A stretch of 64,000 nucleotides of DNA from Xestospongia muta (Eukaryota > Porifera > Demospongiae > Haplosclerida > Petrosiidae), in NCBI GenBank assembly GCA_963693285.1, contig OY848917.1, forward strand, positions 26,785,745-26,849,744, read 5' to 3'. Within the stretch, counting starts at the first letter, position 1, and each line of letters opens with the position of its first letter. The position numbers and the translations under genes are program-made. Shown here one piece after another: positions 11,236-24,500 of this stretch. The notes below the pieces were generated by a model. The model was not told where the DNA came from. It was given only the letters and a program-made list of their open reading frames with translations, and searched no databases.

Positions 11236-11543
11236 GTGTTTATATTTTAAATATTTTGAGGTTCACTGTCGGTCTCTTATAACATCTACAAAATGTCCAT
11301 ATTAGTTCTTTCGATTATTTGTCATTGGTTATGTTTGAAAATAATTTTATATTTATATAAAATTTAAGACAAATAGTAAGCCAACAGGTACTGATAAGCC
11401 ATTTAGACATTTACCCTTTATTCAACTAAAAGAACCATGTTTGAGAACATTGCTTGAATTGTTGTGTATGTACTTGTCTCAGTATACTGCAGCAATAGTT
11501 TGTACTAATAGCTTCTAATTTTTTCTTTAATTTTCTACTCTCT

Positions 11544-11662
11544 TGACTGTGAGCAGACAGTAGTTACTTTAGCAAGATGTTCGTTCTACTTTCTACTTAC
11601 TTTTATGGCAGTACAATAAGAACAGATGTTTGACGCAACAAAATCTGATTGGTCACTGAACT
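11544..11662. repeat. Second partial copy of the right-arm end
   Basis: About 119 bp match 11073-11180 in the same orientation, best over CAAAATCTGATTGGTCACTG. It is probably a fragment of another copy of the element. The 380 bp between the two copies and the 490 bp after it (to 12151) show no gene, only AT-rich sequence and a few AGATCTATAT words near 11855. Confidence 0.6.
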
Positions 11663-12151
11663 ACAACTCAATCAAACATGACCTTTACCCTCTCTTCTTT
11701 ACAACAAGATAATGAATGATAACTAATATTCATTACCATATGAACTTGACCAGTATTTATCATGTCAGTACTCAATGCTAGCTTGGCTACATCAGATCAT
11801 GCTCATTGATACTAATATAGTAGACACTAATGGTTATTCACAAATACTATATAGATCTATATAGATCTACTCACTCATAAATAATGATATATATACTTAT
11901 AGCTATAATAATGTGATGGATTACTAATCAAAACTCATAGATACTTATGATAGTCATTGATACTAATAGCATGTACAACTATCTATCAGTATCTAGACTA
12001 CAAGAACTCATGTATGTCATATATTATGTAAATATGAGATTATGACAATGAATTGCTAGCTAAAATTGATGGAGATAGATATGGATAGATAGATCGACAA
12101 ATGGCTAGGTGGCTAGAGTGCAAAAGGACCAATGAATGGTTAGACAGATTG

Positions 12152-12540
12152 GTAATAGGTGTATACATGTATGATAAGATAGGATATAATGTTATGTCAG
12201 TACAGGCTGTAACACTTGTTGCTAGAAAGATCATCCAATAAAACAATGATGCCTGAATACACAGTTAGTACAAAATTTATATGTATGACTTCGAAATTGA
12301 TTTGTAAGCCAACAGTTATGCACAGAATGATTTCAGCTGCCATAATGTCTTTGACAGTGCTGTACTAACTGCTTATATAAGAAAGTAGTAAGATGTACAT
12401 GCATGCATGTGAAGTACAGACTCGTAATAGGTGTATACATGGATATGTATGATAAGATAGGATATAATGTTATGTCAGTACAGGCTGTAACACCTGTTGG
12501 AATGGTAGAAAAGTCATTCAATAAAGCAATGATTATAGCC
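12152..12540. repeat. Direct repeat of about 105 bp
   Basis: The block 12152-12255 (AATAGGTGTATACATG... GTCAGTACAGGCTGTAACAC) recurs at 12425-12540 with a few changes and a short insertion. Both copies end near AATAAAACAATGAT or AATAAAGCAATGAT. No coding potential was seen. Confidence 0.75.
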
Positions 12541-12589
12541 CCATACATTAACACACATTAAACAATTATGCCTGAATTAAAATATAATT

Positions 12590-14110
12590 CATGCCGTATT
12601 TATTCACTTAACGATAGTCACTTTACAAAGATAGATATCTTGTGCCAAAACTTCAGTATCCATTCCATTGGCCAATTTGACTCAAAGAAATTAGACTTTA
12701 AGGGTTGCCATAGAGATCTTAAAGACTTTATGTTACCAATTAGGCTGTAAGTCAATTGTAATCACACCAGTTAGGATAATGTCATTTTTCTCATAAATAT
12801 CTCGTGCCAAAACTCCAGTATATATTCCATTTTATATTTGTACTCACATTAATTTTTGTCATGTAAATTTGTTACTAACATCATTTTACAAAGATATCTT
12901 GTGCCAAAACTTTACTATGTACTCCATTAGCCATTTTCACTCATAGAAGTTAGGGTTGAAGGACTGTCATAGAGATCTTAAGACTTTATGTTTGGTGAAT
13001 AGGGTTTAAGGGCCTTTGTAATCATGCCTATTAAGATGATGTTGTTTTTCAAAGATGAATTGGTTATTAATGTGACTTTCCAAATTAATCCTGTGCCAAA
13101 GCTTGAGTATCTACTTCATTGGCCATTTGACTCTTAGAGATCAGACTTTAAGGGATGCTCTACCCATCTCAAAGCTTTATGTTTAATAATAGTTTTAAGG
13201 CCCCTGTAATCATGCACATTAGAATGATGTCATTTCTCTCAAGTGAATTGGTTACTAATACCACTATATACATGAACATATCTTGTGCCAAAATTTCAGT
13301 ATCTACTCCATTGATGATTTTCATTGATATAAATTATGGTTTAAGGACTGCAATAGAGACCTTCACGTTTGGCATGTTAGGGTTAAAGGCCATTGTACTC
13401 ATACCAATTAGTATGATGACATTTTTCTCATGTGAAATTATTGCTAATGTCTTTCCAAACACATCTTGTGCAAAAGGTTCAATGTATACTACATTGACCA
13501 TTTCCTCTTATAGAAATTAGGGTTTAGAAATTTCCATAGACATCTTAGGGCTTTACATTTGCCAATTAGGGTACAAGACCATTGTAATTTTACCATTTCA
13601 GATATGTCATTTTTTAATGAATTGGTTACTAATGTCATTATATGAAGATATATTGTGCCAAAACTTCAATATCTACTCCATTGATGACTTTAACTTGTAG
13701 AAATTTGCTGTTTAAGATCTGTCATAGATATTTTGAGACTTTATGTTAGGTAATTAGGTTTTAGGGCCTTTCTAATCATAATAATTAGGATGATGTAATT
13801 TTTGTCATGTGAAATGGTTACTAGTAGACTTCTCAAACATATCTTGTGCCAAAACCTCATCATCTATTACATTGACTATTTCCACTCATAGAAATTTGGG
13901 TTTAAAGACTCATGCACAGATGTTAAGGCTTTTGGCATGAAAAATCTATGGAAATAACAGGCAGAGTTTGTGGAAGATAACAGTTTTGAGGAATAACCTC
14001 CTTACTTTTAATAGTCGATGATTTAAGGAACATAACATATCATTATAACTATGACTTGTGTGCCAATTTGATATACATAGTTTGACTCAAAGCTCAATGC
14101 CATTTTCTGG
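12590..14110. repeat. Degenerate tandem array, unit about 184-192 bp
   Basis: The word TTGTGCCAAAACTTCAGTATC or a close variant recurs with its G/T core at 12641, 12802, 12900, 13092, 13284, 13468, 13654, 13845 and, more diverged, about 14058. Most steps are 184-192 bp; one is 161 and one 98, showing a shortened unit. Each unit also carries a CATTGGCCATTTGACTC-like block and a TTAGGATGATGTCATTTTTC-like block. Open frames inside are short and not conserved between units, so this looks like an old satellite-like array rather than a gene. Confidence 0.8.
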
Positions 14111-14384
14111 TTAGGGGTTTTAAAAAGTAGTGTAATCTAAGTACTGTCCCACGTAAGAAATATATAGCCTTTTAAAAGTGTGTTTGTCAGTAATATTTAT
14201 AAAAATGTATAAAAGTCAAAACCAAGTAGTGGCCTACTTTTGTTATATACTGTATTAATATAGAGTGCAGTAAGTTCATTAGTTAAAAGTACATCAAGAA
14301 TAGTTGATGTTGCTGATGTCTTCTAATTATAAGATAATTTTATTTAAACAGAGACTGATTGAAATGTTCAAGGGTACTCTACAT

Positions 14385-14927
14385 TAATGTGAAATTCAAC
14401 TTCGATTTAGAAGAGTTTAGACTAAAGTAATTTTCTTGAACCCAATTATTAATAAGGTTAATATCATTTAAAGATGGTATAGTCTTCTGGGACTCTCTAA
14501 TTTCTTTCAATAAAACTATATGATCAGCATAGAGATATCTAAAGAGAAGAAAAGATTAGTTATATAATCTGTGTAAATTAGAAATAGCAAGTGACCTAGT
14601 TCTGACTCTTGAAGTATTCCTGAAATGACTGGTAGTTCTATTAAATGAATGCCATTGTGATAACATATTATACACTACCAGATTAATCGTTACAAATCCA
14701 TCTCAGTAGAAAAGTTACCAATCCCCATATTTTCTAATTTTAGTAGCAATATTTTATGTGGCACACTAAGAAAGCATTTTTTAGTCAAAGAAAGCTGGGC
14801 AAATTGAAGATATCTTGTTCAAAATTAATACCAATCATCTCGAATAGAAATTGAGTTGAGATAGTTGATGTTTTTGGGAGAAAAACTTATTAATTATTTA
14901 AAAAGGAACAAGACTCCTGGAAGTGGC
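14385..14927 (-). pseudogene. Non-LTR retrotransposon reverse transcriptase fragment (right copy)
   Basis: Positions 14927-14562 are the inverted, nearly identical copy of 669-1033 and show the same VPHKILLLKLENMGI and LQES.LGHLLFLIYTDYI blocks. It continues where the left copy stops: after a frame change comes LYADHIVLLKEI and then INLINNWVQENYFSLNSSKS. That is the YADD catalytic box and the following LxxWxxxNxLxLNxxKS segment of non-LTR reverse transcriptases, here with the second Asp replaced by His. The fragment is dead. The upstream edge is cut by the CAA/AAT microsatellite at 14935. Confidence 0.8.
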
Positions 14928-14934
14928 CATGATC

Positions 14935-14980
14935 ATAATAATGATGATAATAACAGCAACAACAACAACCAACAACAACG

Positions 14981-15015
<35 letters not shown>

Positions 15016-15055
15016 AATAATAACAATAATAATAATTATAATAATAATTATAATC
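14935..15055. repeat. Compound CAA/AAT microsatellite
   Basis: Runs of CAA and AAT/AATAAT triplets. On the minus strand they read as poly-Val/poly-Ile, a translation artefact. The next 230 bases to the CGTGAATT array show nothing. Confidence 0.9.
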
Positions 15056-15289
15056 TGATGAGTTAAACATAGGTCAATGAGAACAGAAAGTAGATAGTAT
15101 CTTGAGAATATCACCTTACCCAGTACCTTCATATAATAAGAAGAGAACCATTCTGTTCGTTGCCACGCCCATTTTGACCCCTAATTGACCCCATCTTAAA
15201 TACTGAAATAGAGAGAATTTCTAGTATGATAGAGTATCGAGACTTACCAAAATTGAAGATTGCTAGTTGAATAACTAAAATTTTGAATT

Positions 15290-15512
15290 GCAAATTCACC
15301 ATAAAATCGTGAATTCACGAATTGCAATAATCGTGAACTCTCAGTAAAAACGTGAATTGAGAAGTAGAATAATCGCGAATTCACAGTAAAATCGTGAATT
15401 GTGAAATATGATAATCGTGAATTTCCGGGTAGTGTCATGAGTTTTGATTGTGCAATAATCGTGAATTACTGGTAAATCGTGAATTTTGAGCGTTCAATAA
15501 TCGTGAATTTGA
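15290..15512. repeat. CGTGAATT-rich short repeat array
   Basis: About nine copies of ATCGTGAATT or a one-base variant occur in roughly 210 bp, most preceded by AATA and spaced 18-36 bp. Several copies are joined as GTGAATTCAC, a perfect palindrome, so the array can form local hairpins. It ends about 40 bp before the first visible exon of the matrix protein gene. Confidence 0.75.
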
Positions 15513-15554
15513 TGCCTATTTTTGTCGTGGTTTGTATTCCATACTTATGCACAG

Positions 15555-18500
15555 AGTATATGCTGTACAGGAACACATACTGGTGTATATCCATACTGCA
15601 CACGTAAGACATCAACAATAATTAGTATAGAATGTTTTATGTTATATTATCTCTAACAGCTTACTGCAATCCTTCATGTATCAATGGTGTCTGTTCACAT
15701 AATTCTAGCACAAATGTCAACTACTGTCAGTGTAACTCTGGATGGCAAGGGAATATCTGTCATATAGGTAGGTACATGTAAAATTCCTCAATTTATTAAA
15801 ATGTACTAAGCAAACTAATATTTGAAATATACATTTAAATGTTGTTTTTATTATATCTTTGCTGTTGTATTGGTCTAACATCTGTGCATGAATACTATCA
15901 TGCGTATTTTAAAATCTATCAATCCCTCGATTATGACGATAATTGTTCCATCTCTTCAATATTTCAAATCTCACTTATTTATAGCACTACACAAGCATCG
16001 CTACAGCATACCATATGCAATATCAAATTGAATATTATTACGTGTTTTTTTAAATTTAAATATTAATTAACTTTAAAAGGAGGTGCTTCAGTATTGTTTT
16101 ACAAGTGTTATATTCCTCATCACCAGATATCAATGAATGCGGTGATAGTAGTATATGTGGTCACTACTGCAACAATACACAAGGATCATACTACTGTTAC
16201 TGTCAAGATGGATTTATGTTACAAAATGATGGAAAAACATGTCGAGGTATATAATTTAAAATTGGTTTGTTATTGATGTCAACAATTTACCAGATATCAA
16301 TGAGTGTACCTTACCTGATCGTGTCTGTTCACATTTCTGTACAAATACAAATGGGTCCTATTATTGTTCATGTAAAGATGGTTATACTCTCACTGATAAT
16401 GGAGACTGTTTAGGTATATATTGTATAGTTCACTATATCGATCATATGATATATCCTTACTAGATAATAATGAGTGTTTAAGTGGTAATGGAGGATGTCA
16501 ACAAGTGTGTGTTAATACTAATGGAAGTTATTATTGTGACTGTCAAACAGGATACAGACTGAAATCTGATAACATCTCTTGTATAGGTAAATATATCAAA
16601 TTAGTTTATATCAAATTGTGAATGTTTGTTTTTGATATTGTTTCTTTAATTAACAATTATCATTCTTCAATTAGATGTGGACGAATGTGAAGAAAATATT
16701 CATAACTGTACTGATCTTGAACTTTGCAGAAATAGATTTGGTAGTTTTGATTGTCAATGCATCACAGGATACCAAAGAAGTATTGCTAATAGTCAATGTG
16801 AAGGTAAGAACATTAAGAATACATTTATATCTATGGCATTATATAAATAAAGATAATGGATATCTTTCATGTACAAAATGTTTTGAATTCTATAAAGTTT
16901 GTTGGAAGTTTTGATAATGTTTGTTATCATAAATTTACTAATTTGCATAAAATAGCAACATAAGGCAGATTTAAGATTTAAAGTTAAAGCAATTGAATTG
17001 GTATAAGCTTGGAAATCATAGCCTCAGAAGAATGGAGGTGTACAAGCTATTTATAGAACTTAAATTGAGCAAACTCTTTGGTCAATTAAAGCTTAGAGCA
17101 CTACAACTATTTTTCATAGACATAAATGACTATCAGTAGTTTTGTTGTTACTTGGTCATCAAATGCTTGCATTATCTCAAATCTATTACATAGACATTAA
17201 TGAATGTTTAACTGAAAATGGACGATGTTCTCACTTGTGTTACAATAATATTGGCTCCTTTTCATGTTCTTGTTATGAAGGATATACTCTAGTGGATAAA
17301 CTATTCTGCCAAGGTAATATTTTCAAAATACATGCTTTTTATATTTTAAAAATGTAGATAATTAATTATGAATGTCTCTTGCTATTTAGATATCGATGAA
17401 TGTTCAAATGACACACTTAATAATTGTGAACAAATTTGTAGGAATACTCCAGGAAATTATACATGTGGTTGTCACTCTGGATACACACTAAATGATAATC
17501 AAGTTACATGTAAACGTAAGATTTCAAAAATATAGAATATGTCATATCTATTGTAAATAATCTTTAATTATGCTTTACTTACCACTGAGTAAAATTACCT
17601 GATGATAACACATACATAACATTCTTATAATTAGCTAAATGAATACTTCTTCCTTTATATAGTTCAAGAATGTGAAACATTGTACTCTCCGTTAAATGGA
17701 ACTCTTGTTTGTTCTAATACTAAAAATGATACTCATGTCACTAATACCACGTGTAATACAACATGTGATGTGGGATATCAGCTTGTGGGTACATCTTATC
17801 GTATATGTTTACCGAATGGGAGCTGGACAGGAGAGCATGCATATTGTTCACCACTTCAATGTCCTGATCCTATACCACCTAAGAATGGATTTATACAACT
17901 ACCTTGTTCTAATGATTATACTACAGAATGTAACATAAATTGTTTCTTTAGGTTTGAGCTAGTTGGAAATGAGGTAATTAAATGTGTCTTGTCTAAGGAG
18001 AGTAACACTACTGTTATGTGGACTACATCATCTGTCACTTGTCAAAGTAAAACTCTTTTATATTTTACAAAAGTTTACTAATTATTATAAAACTATTTTT
18101 AACTAAATTTAAAATAGTAATTACTCTTCTAATGTTTATAATATATATATTCATACATTGTAGGAGTACCGGTTTGTACAAACACAACATGTAAACATGG
18201 AGGAACATGTATCCCAATATCTGATGATGACTTTATATGTAATTGTACTGGGACGTTTTATGAAGGAAAAACATGTGATAAGGGACTGATTGTAACTACA
18301 GATGTTACCAAATTGGAGCTAACACCTGGTGGAGCCTTTGATTTTCAAGTTTATGCTAAACCTGACAAAACACTTACTATCTCACCTTACATTTCTGGAA
18401 AATTAGCCTGTGAAGTAATATCAACAACAGCTGTATATTTCTATCCATGTAATGTGCAATTAACAAGAGATGTTAATAGTATGACGTTTTCCATGGGTGT

Positions 18501-21500
18501 CTTTTTTTCTGGATTACATTTTTTGACATTATCACTGTCAGGAGAGGATGCCAATGACTTCACAGAACCTGCTCCTATGCCAATTATTGTGCATTCAACA
18601 TCAGAGTCTGAATATTTTAAAACATTTTCTAACCTTGAACCAAGTTGTTGTGCATTAAATGATAACAAATATCTTCAGTGTGGAGGATTACCAGAACTAA
18701 ATCCACAATTAGTATCATCGTGTGGTTGGCATAAAGAAAATGATATATCATACACATTGGGTATAGTATATTCCAAACTGAACAATGTTACATTCCCTGT
18801 TTCTGTTGCTGGTTTAAGTATCTCAGATACAGATGTAAAATTACCACAAGGAAAAGACATGTGTGGTAATTGTAATGGAATCTTAATGGACATTAACAAA
18901 TATCCACAATATAAATGTTACATGTATGAACCAACTGGAGAAGACTCAACAGAATTTGTAACTCGTCAATCATTGTCTACAGCATTTGTTAATGAAGTTC
19001 GAAATAAGCTCCTCCCTTCATGGATTGACTTAGAAGTAACTCCAGATAGTGAGACACTTACTAAGGTATCAGAAACAGACTATAAAATCACTTTAGCTAC
19101 TACAACAGATGTTACCACAACTCCTGGATGTGAGTCAATCATCATTGACTCTGTTGGTCAATTTGGTGTTCTCCAATATGATGGTCCTTTGAACCTAACC
19201 TTGCAAATATCAAGAATTAATTATGAAGATACACACGTTCCATCTCCTACTAGAGGATCTTCTGTCTGTATTGCTGTTAAATTGTGTCTGGGTGAAAATT
19301 CACCTGTCTATATTGGAATACCCAGTTCTGCTCAACTGTCCATTCAGAAAATTTCATTTATCGATGACTTGATTCTGAGAGGATGGAATATTATATTCCA
19401 CAGTGCTACTGTTCGTAAAATACCAGCTTCATTTAATTATATTGTGAATTTTTGGAATGGACTTATTCCAAACTACATACCTTCATCATTTCAAACAAAC
19501 CTTGTTCTTAACATGGAAATAAGTGGATCATTCAAATATAGACACACTGAGGTCTCATTCTCATTCTTTGGTAATTTATCACATGACTATGTTGTAGATG
19601 AAAACAAGGTAAAGTATTAGTATTACAAGAAAGTCAAATTGTTTTTTTTTAATTTTTATATGCTAGATTCTACAAGCAAATGCATTTGGTAAATGGACTA
19701 TATCTGTAACATCACTCATTAACAGTGTTAATGAAACATTGACACTAAGTGATGTATCTACCAATGCCTCCATTTACTATAACAGTGAGTTCAAATATAA
19801 TTTAACTATAATTATGTGATGTATGTTTTATGTTTTATAGGTTCTGAAGTTTCTACTTGTAATCCACAAAAATCTCCATCTGGAATAGCTATCAAAGTGT
19901 TATACATCCCACGTCAAGGACAACTATTTTATCAGAAGCTCTTTCGATTACCATATGATACTCCCCACTGTCCTGTAGATGTGTTTATTGCTTTAGACTC
20001 CAACAAAAATATGAGTGGTCTAAGTTTGTATTCAGATTGCCTTGACATGTTGTACAACAATCTTGTCTTTCAAAAGTTAGCTCATCGCATGTACATACCA
20101 ATGGTTCCACAAACTCTCTGTAATCAACCAACTAATTTTACTGCTATGTTTCCTGATCTTCAAAGTTTTGGTCTCATTATACATTCTATTATACGTGACT
20201 CAAGTAACAGTTATCTCCCTCTTGGTACTTACTTCAAACTATTACAAGGATATGATGGTACAGCAATGTCTCTAGCATACTCTCACTCATCAGCTACCAA
20301 AGTTGGCTTGTTATATTCTGTTCAAGTCAATGTTATGGATACCTCATTTATAACAAAAGTAATTCTTAGAGACAATGAATTATTTTTTACAGGATCTGGT
20401 AACATATCCAACAAAGAATTGTATTACGCCAATTTACATGGAAAAGCATCTGTTGTAATGTCATTGTGGAATGAATTGGATTTAGAGATCAATGGTTGGT
20501 TTCCTAGATTTCCTAAAAGATTTGTAGATATTTTACAAGATAATGTTCATAAAACAATTGAACAAAAAACTGAGAATGTAAGGAAGAGAAAAACAAATGC
20601 TGATTCACAACGTTTCATGTCAATGGAGTCATTCAACTCGGCTAAATCATCACTTAATAATGCTAAACAAAAATTTTATGATGCTGAAAATAAATACAAA
20701 GAAAGTCAAAAGAAGGTTGAAACTGCCACCACAAGTTTAAGACTAGCTGAAGAATTACTTGCTAATAAAAGTGATGAACTTAAAGATTCAGAAACTGCTC
20801 TCAATGCTCTCTGTCAAGTCCAAGTCTGTCCTAAACACTGTGTCCCTGCTACACGTACTCGAACTTTTAATCAAGATATGTACATTACTGTTGTTGGTGT
20901 TTGCGAATCTCTCTGTAATGAAAAGAAATTCTATTGGGTACAACCACACTATAGAGTTAGCACTGGGTGGTATTGGGTTTGGAGCTGTTGGACTCTTGAA
21001 ATTCGTTTGGGTAGGTTAAAGATTTATAGAAAAACTTACTGCCGATCACTCTGTAAACTAATCACAAAAATCTACCCTGTATTTAATTATGATTTTGAAG
21101 TGGTAAAAAGGCCATGTAATATTCCATGTAGTAAACGTGTGTATGTCACCACCATAGAAAAGACTGAGACATATACTGATTCTTGTGCTGAGACAGTTCC
21201 TGAAGCTAGTTGCAGTGCTAAAAACAAAATGTGTGAGAATGAAAGAGAAAGGGTTTTGAACCTCATAGAACAAAAACGACAAGGTTTGACTGAACCACTT
21301 AGACTAAGAAATCAAGCTAGAAGGAATTTATCTAGAGCAGAAACAGAAGTAATGAGAGCAGCTTTGAAAAAAATGAATGAGGAACAGAATTTACAAGCTG
21401 CACAGACACAATATAATGTAGCAGAAAAAGTCAATAATGCATCTAATGACAACTATTTGGCAATTTTGAATATAATCAAAGATGACATCAAACTACTCAA

Positions 21501-24500
21501 CCTTACTGAAAAACATAATCTCACAGATATATTCAATATTACAAATATAACATTTTCTGTCAATGTGAGAACTCTATCACTTAATGCCCTTCCTATAAAC
21601 GTCATATTTGACTGTTCCTATCTTCAACAACAATTTATGTTTACAACATCATACAACTTTGAGGAAATGCAAATTGACTTATTAGTTGATGATATTATTG
21701 ACTATATCCTTGTAAAAAATGGGAGCTCACTTAACAATCGTCGTAAAAGAGCTGAAGAGAAAAAGGATCGTCAACAACAATTTGAGATTCATTGTGCAGA
21801 ACTGACAAGCATAGAAAAGTTTCTTCAATATCTCTCTCAATCATTAAATGATGCATTGTCACTTTATCAAAGACTTCATCAAGATATTACAGAATTGTTA
21901 CAGAATCTTTCAAATCTCTCTAATGCAACAACTGACACTACAACACTTTCTGTAGACTACAGTAGTTTGAAAGATCTCTTTAACGTCACTCAAGATGAAA
22001 TTGACCAGGAACCTAGTGTTAACCTAGAGGATAGTGTTCTTGATGCCATCTTAGACACATATGATGATATTCAAAGATCTGCTGGTGATCTATTAGCCAA
22101 TTTAAATCAAACAATTTTCAGACAATGGCAAAGTGAAATAGAATCATCATTATTATCAAATGGAGCTATTGGCAATAGAGAATGTTATGGTTTTAATGAC
22201 TGCCTTCAAGTCTTAATTAGTTTATTAGATGATTTAATTATATTTGGACCTCCTGATTTAACCTCTAATATACGATCAAAATTTCCATCAGCAGCTAATA
22301 CCCTTGTGATGATTGCTCTGTTCCAGAACCTTACAATTGGGAATGCTCTTGATAAGATTTCTCCTGTCATTGACATTGTTAACAATATGAACAAGACAGG
22401 TTACTGGTGTGCTACCCCACCCACATTCATCACACAACCTACTGTGGAAAAAAATGTATCAAATGGTGGCAACCTAACACTGGCTTGTCTAGGACAGTCA
22501 TCTTTACCATTAACCTATCAATGGAGGAAAGATGGTATCCTCATACCTGGTGCTAAGAAACCTACTTTGATCATCACAAACTTCCAAATATTTGATGAAG
22601 GCAATTATACCTGTAATATTATCAATGATGTTGGTAAAATACGTTCTACTAATGCTAGTGTTCAAATGTTTGAATTACCAAAGTTCTATCTTACACCTGT
22701 TTCTATCATAACATACATTGGTGACATCAATGGAGCTCACTTTACTTGCAATGCTACCTCTAGACCAGATCCAGGTTGGAAATGGTATCACAGAGCTACT
22801 GAAAACAGTGCATGGACTGAAATACCTGATGAAGAAACAAATGAACTCTTGATACGTAATCCTACTAGGTCACATGAAGGATGGTACAGATGTCTAGCAT
22901 ATAATTATCATGGGAACTTATCATCAGATCCTGTGATTCTACGTGTTGTATCAGTGACAGCTGAGCTGTTTGCTTATCCAATTGATTTCACAATGACAGT
23001 CATGAATAAAACAGACAATGATGACAAGAAAAGAAATGTATTGTTAGATAAAAGAGAAGACATGTCTATTAAAAATATCATATTGAATGCTATTAAAAGT
23101 GCTGTTAATCTTGGTTCTGTGATTATAGAACAGTTTCGAGTAGAGAATAATTCTGATGTTGAAATCATTGTTCGTTTTCTACTAGTTTCAATGAACACCA
23201 CAGTTCCTACAACAGGTCAACGTTCTTTAGGATATGATGCACAGAGACTTAGAGCAGCAAAAGAACAGTTAGATCGAGTAGAGAATTTACTATCAGATCA
23301 ATTTGAATCTAATGGCTTAGAACTGATGGATGACAAATCAAATTACAAATATAATGATGGTTCTTTTACAACACGTACTCCAGTCATTATCTGTCCTCAA
23401 GGCCAAAGACTCCATTCAAATAGATTACTTTGTGGTAAGTTATAACACTACATGTTGTGATTTTTATAAATGAGGAAATTTATCTTTATATTTTAGTTGA
23501 TTGTCTTGAAGGACAACATCAAATTCAGATAACAGAGACAAGAATTGAAGAAGATCATACAATAATTGAAGTAGTACCACAATGTGAAGACTGTCCACTG
23601 AATACATATCAAAATACAGCAGGAGGAGAAAAGTGTATTTCTTGTCCTCAAGATCATATTACATACTCAACTGGTACTAAATCAAAAGATGGATGTATTG
23701 GTAAGTAATGAAGAGATGTATTATTTATTATGTATACTATACAATGATATTTATATAGCTATATGTCCAATAAATCATTATTCCCCTACTGGTTTGGCTC
23801 CTTGTGAACATTGTCTAAAAGGAACTTATCAACCTGATATTGGAAAATCATTTTGTTTTCCATGTAGAAGTGACCTGGATAATTACAACTGTATTATCAG
23901 TAAGAGACAGATTGTATAAAGTATTTATTTGAAATGTTCTTATTTAGATTGTCCTAGAAATATTACTAACTGGACATGCAGCATTGATCCATGTGCATCA
24001 AGCACATGTTCAAATTATCCAGATGCTCAATGTATTAGTAATTTTTGTGGTGACTGTCAGAGAAGATTTATCTATCAAAGACAGGATGTTACTAATGTGT
24101 GCTGTAAGTCATATCAAATGATCTTTGAAACATAATGCTCTATTATTAATAAATTATTATATCTTATTGTAGCCTGTCCATCTAATATGGTTGTGATTCC
24201 TTGTTCAAGGAACTGTGTACCAACTTGTCAGAATCCTGAACCTAAAAATTGTATTAAGCCAGTAAATTGTGTACCAACTTGTGGTTGTCCTGATGGTTCA
24301 GTATTTGATGAGAAGACTCAGAAATGCGTCAAACTTCATGAATGTGGTAAGCAATACTTTGTACTAAAATGAGAGCTGCATCAACATGTTCAAATACCTT
24401 AGATACCTGTAGTCTAGCTGCTAATTTTGGATCATGTCATGGTAGATATCCACGATGGTTCTTTAACTCAACATCTAGTCGCTGTGAACTATTTCCATAT

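Noticed and set aside
12040..13520. Short ORFs in the 12.0-13.5 kb region
   Set aside because: They cover repeats, are not conserved between repeat units and have no domain or splice context.
12590..14110. CRISPR array
   Set aside because: The repeats are long, diverged and without uniform unique spacers, and the setting is eukaryotic.
14890..15132. Minus-strand ORF rich in Val, Ile and Cys
   Set aside because: It is a translation of the CAA/AAT microsatellite joined to reverse-transcriptase debris.
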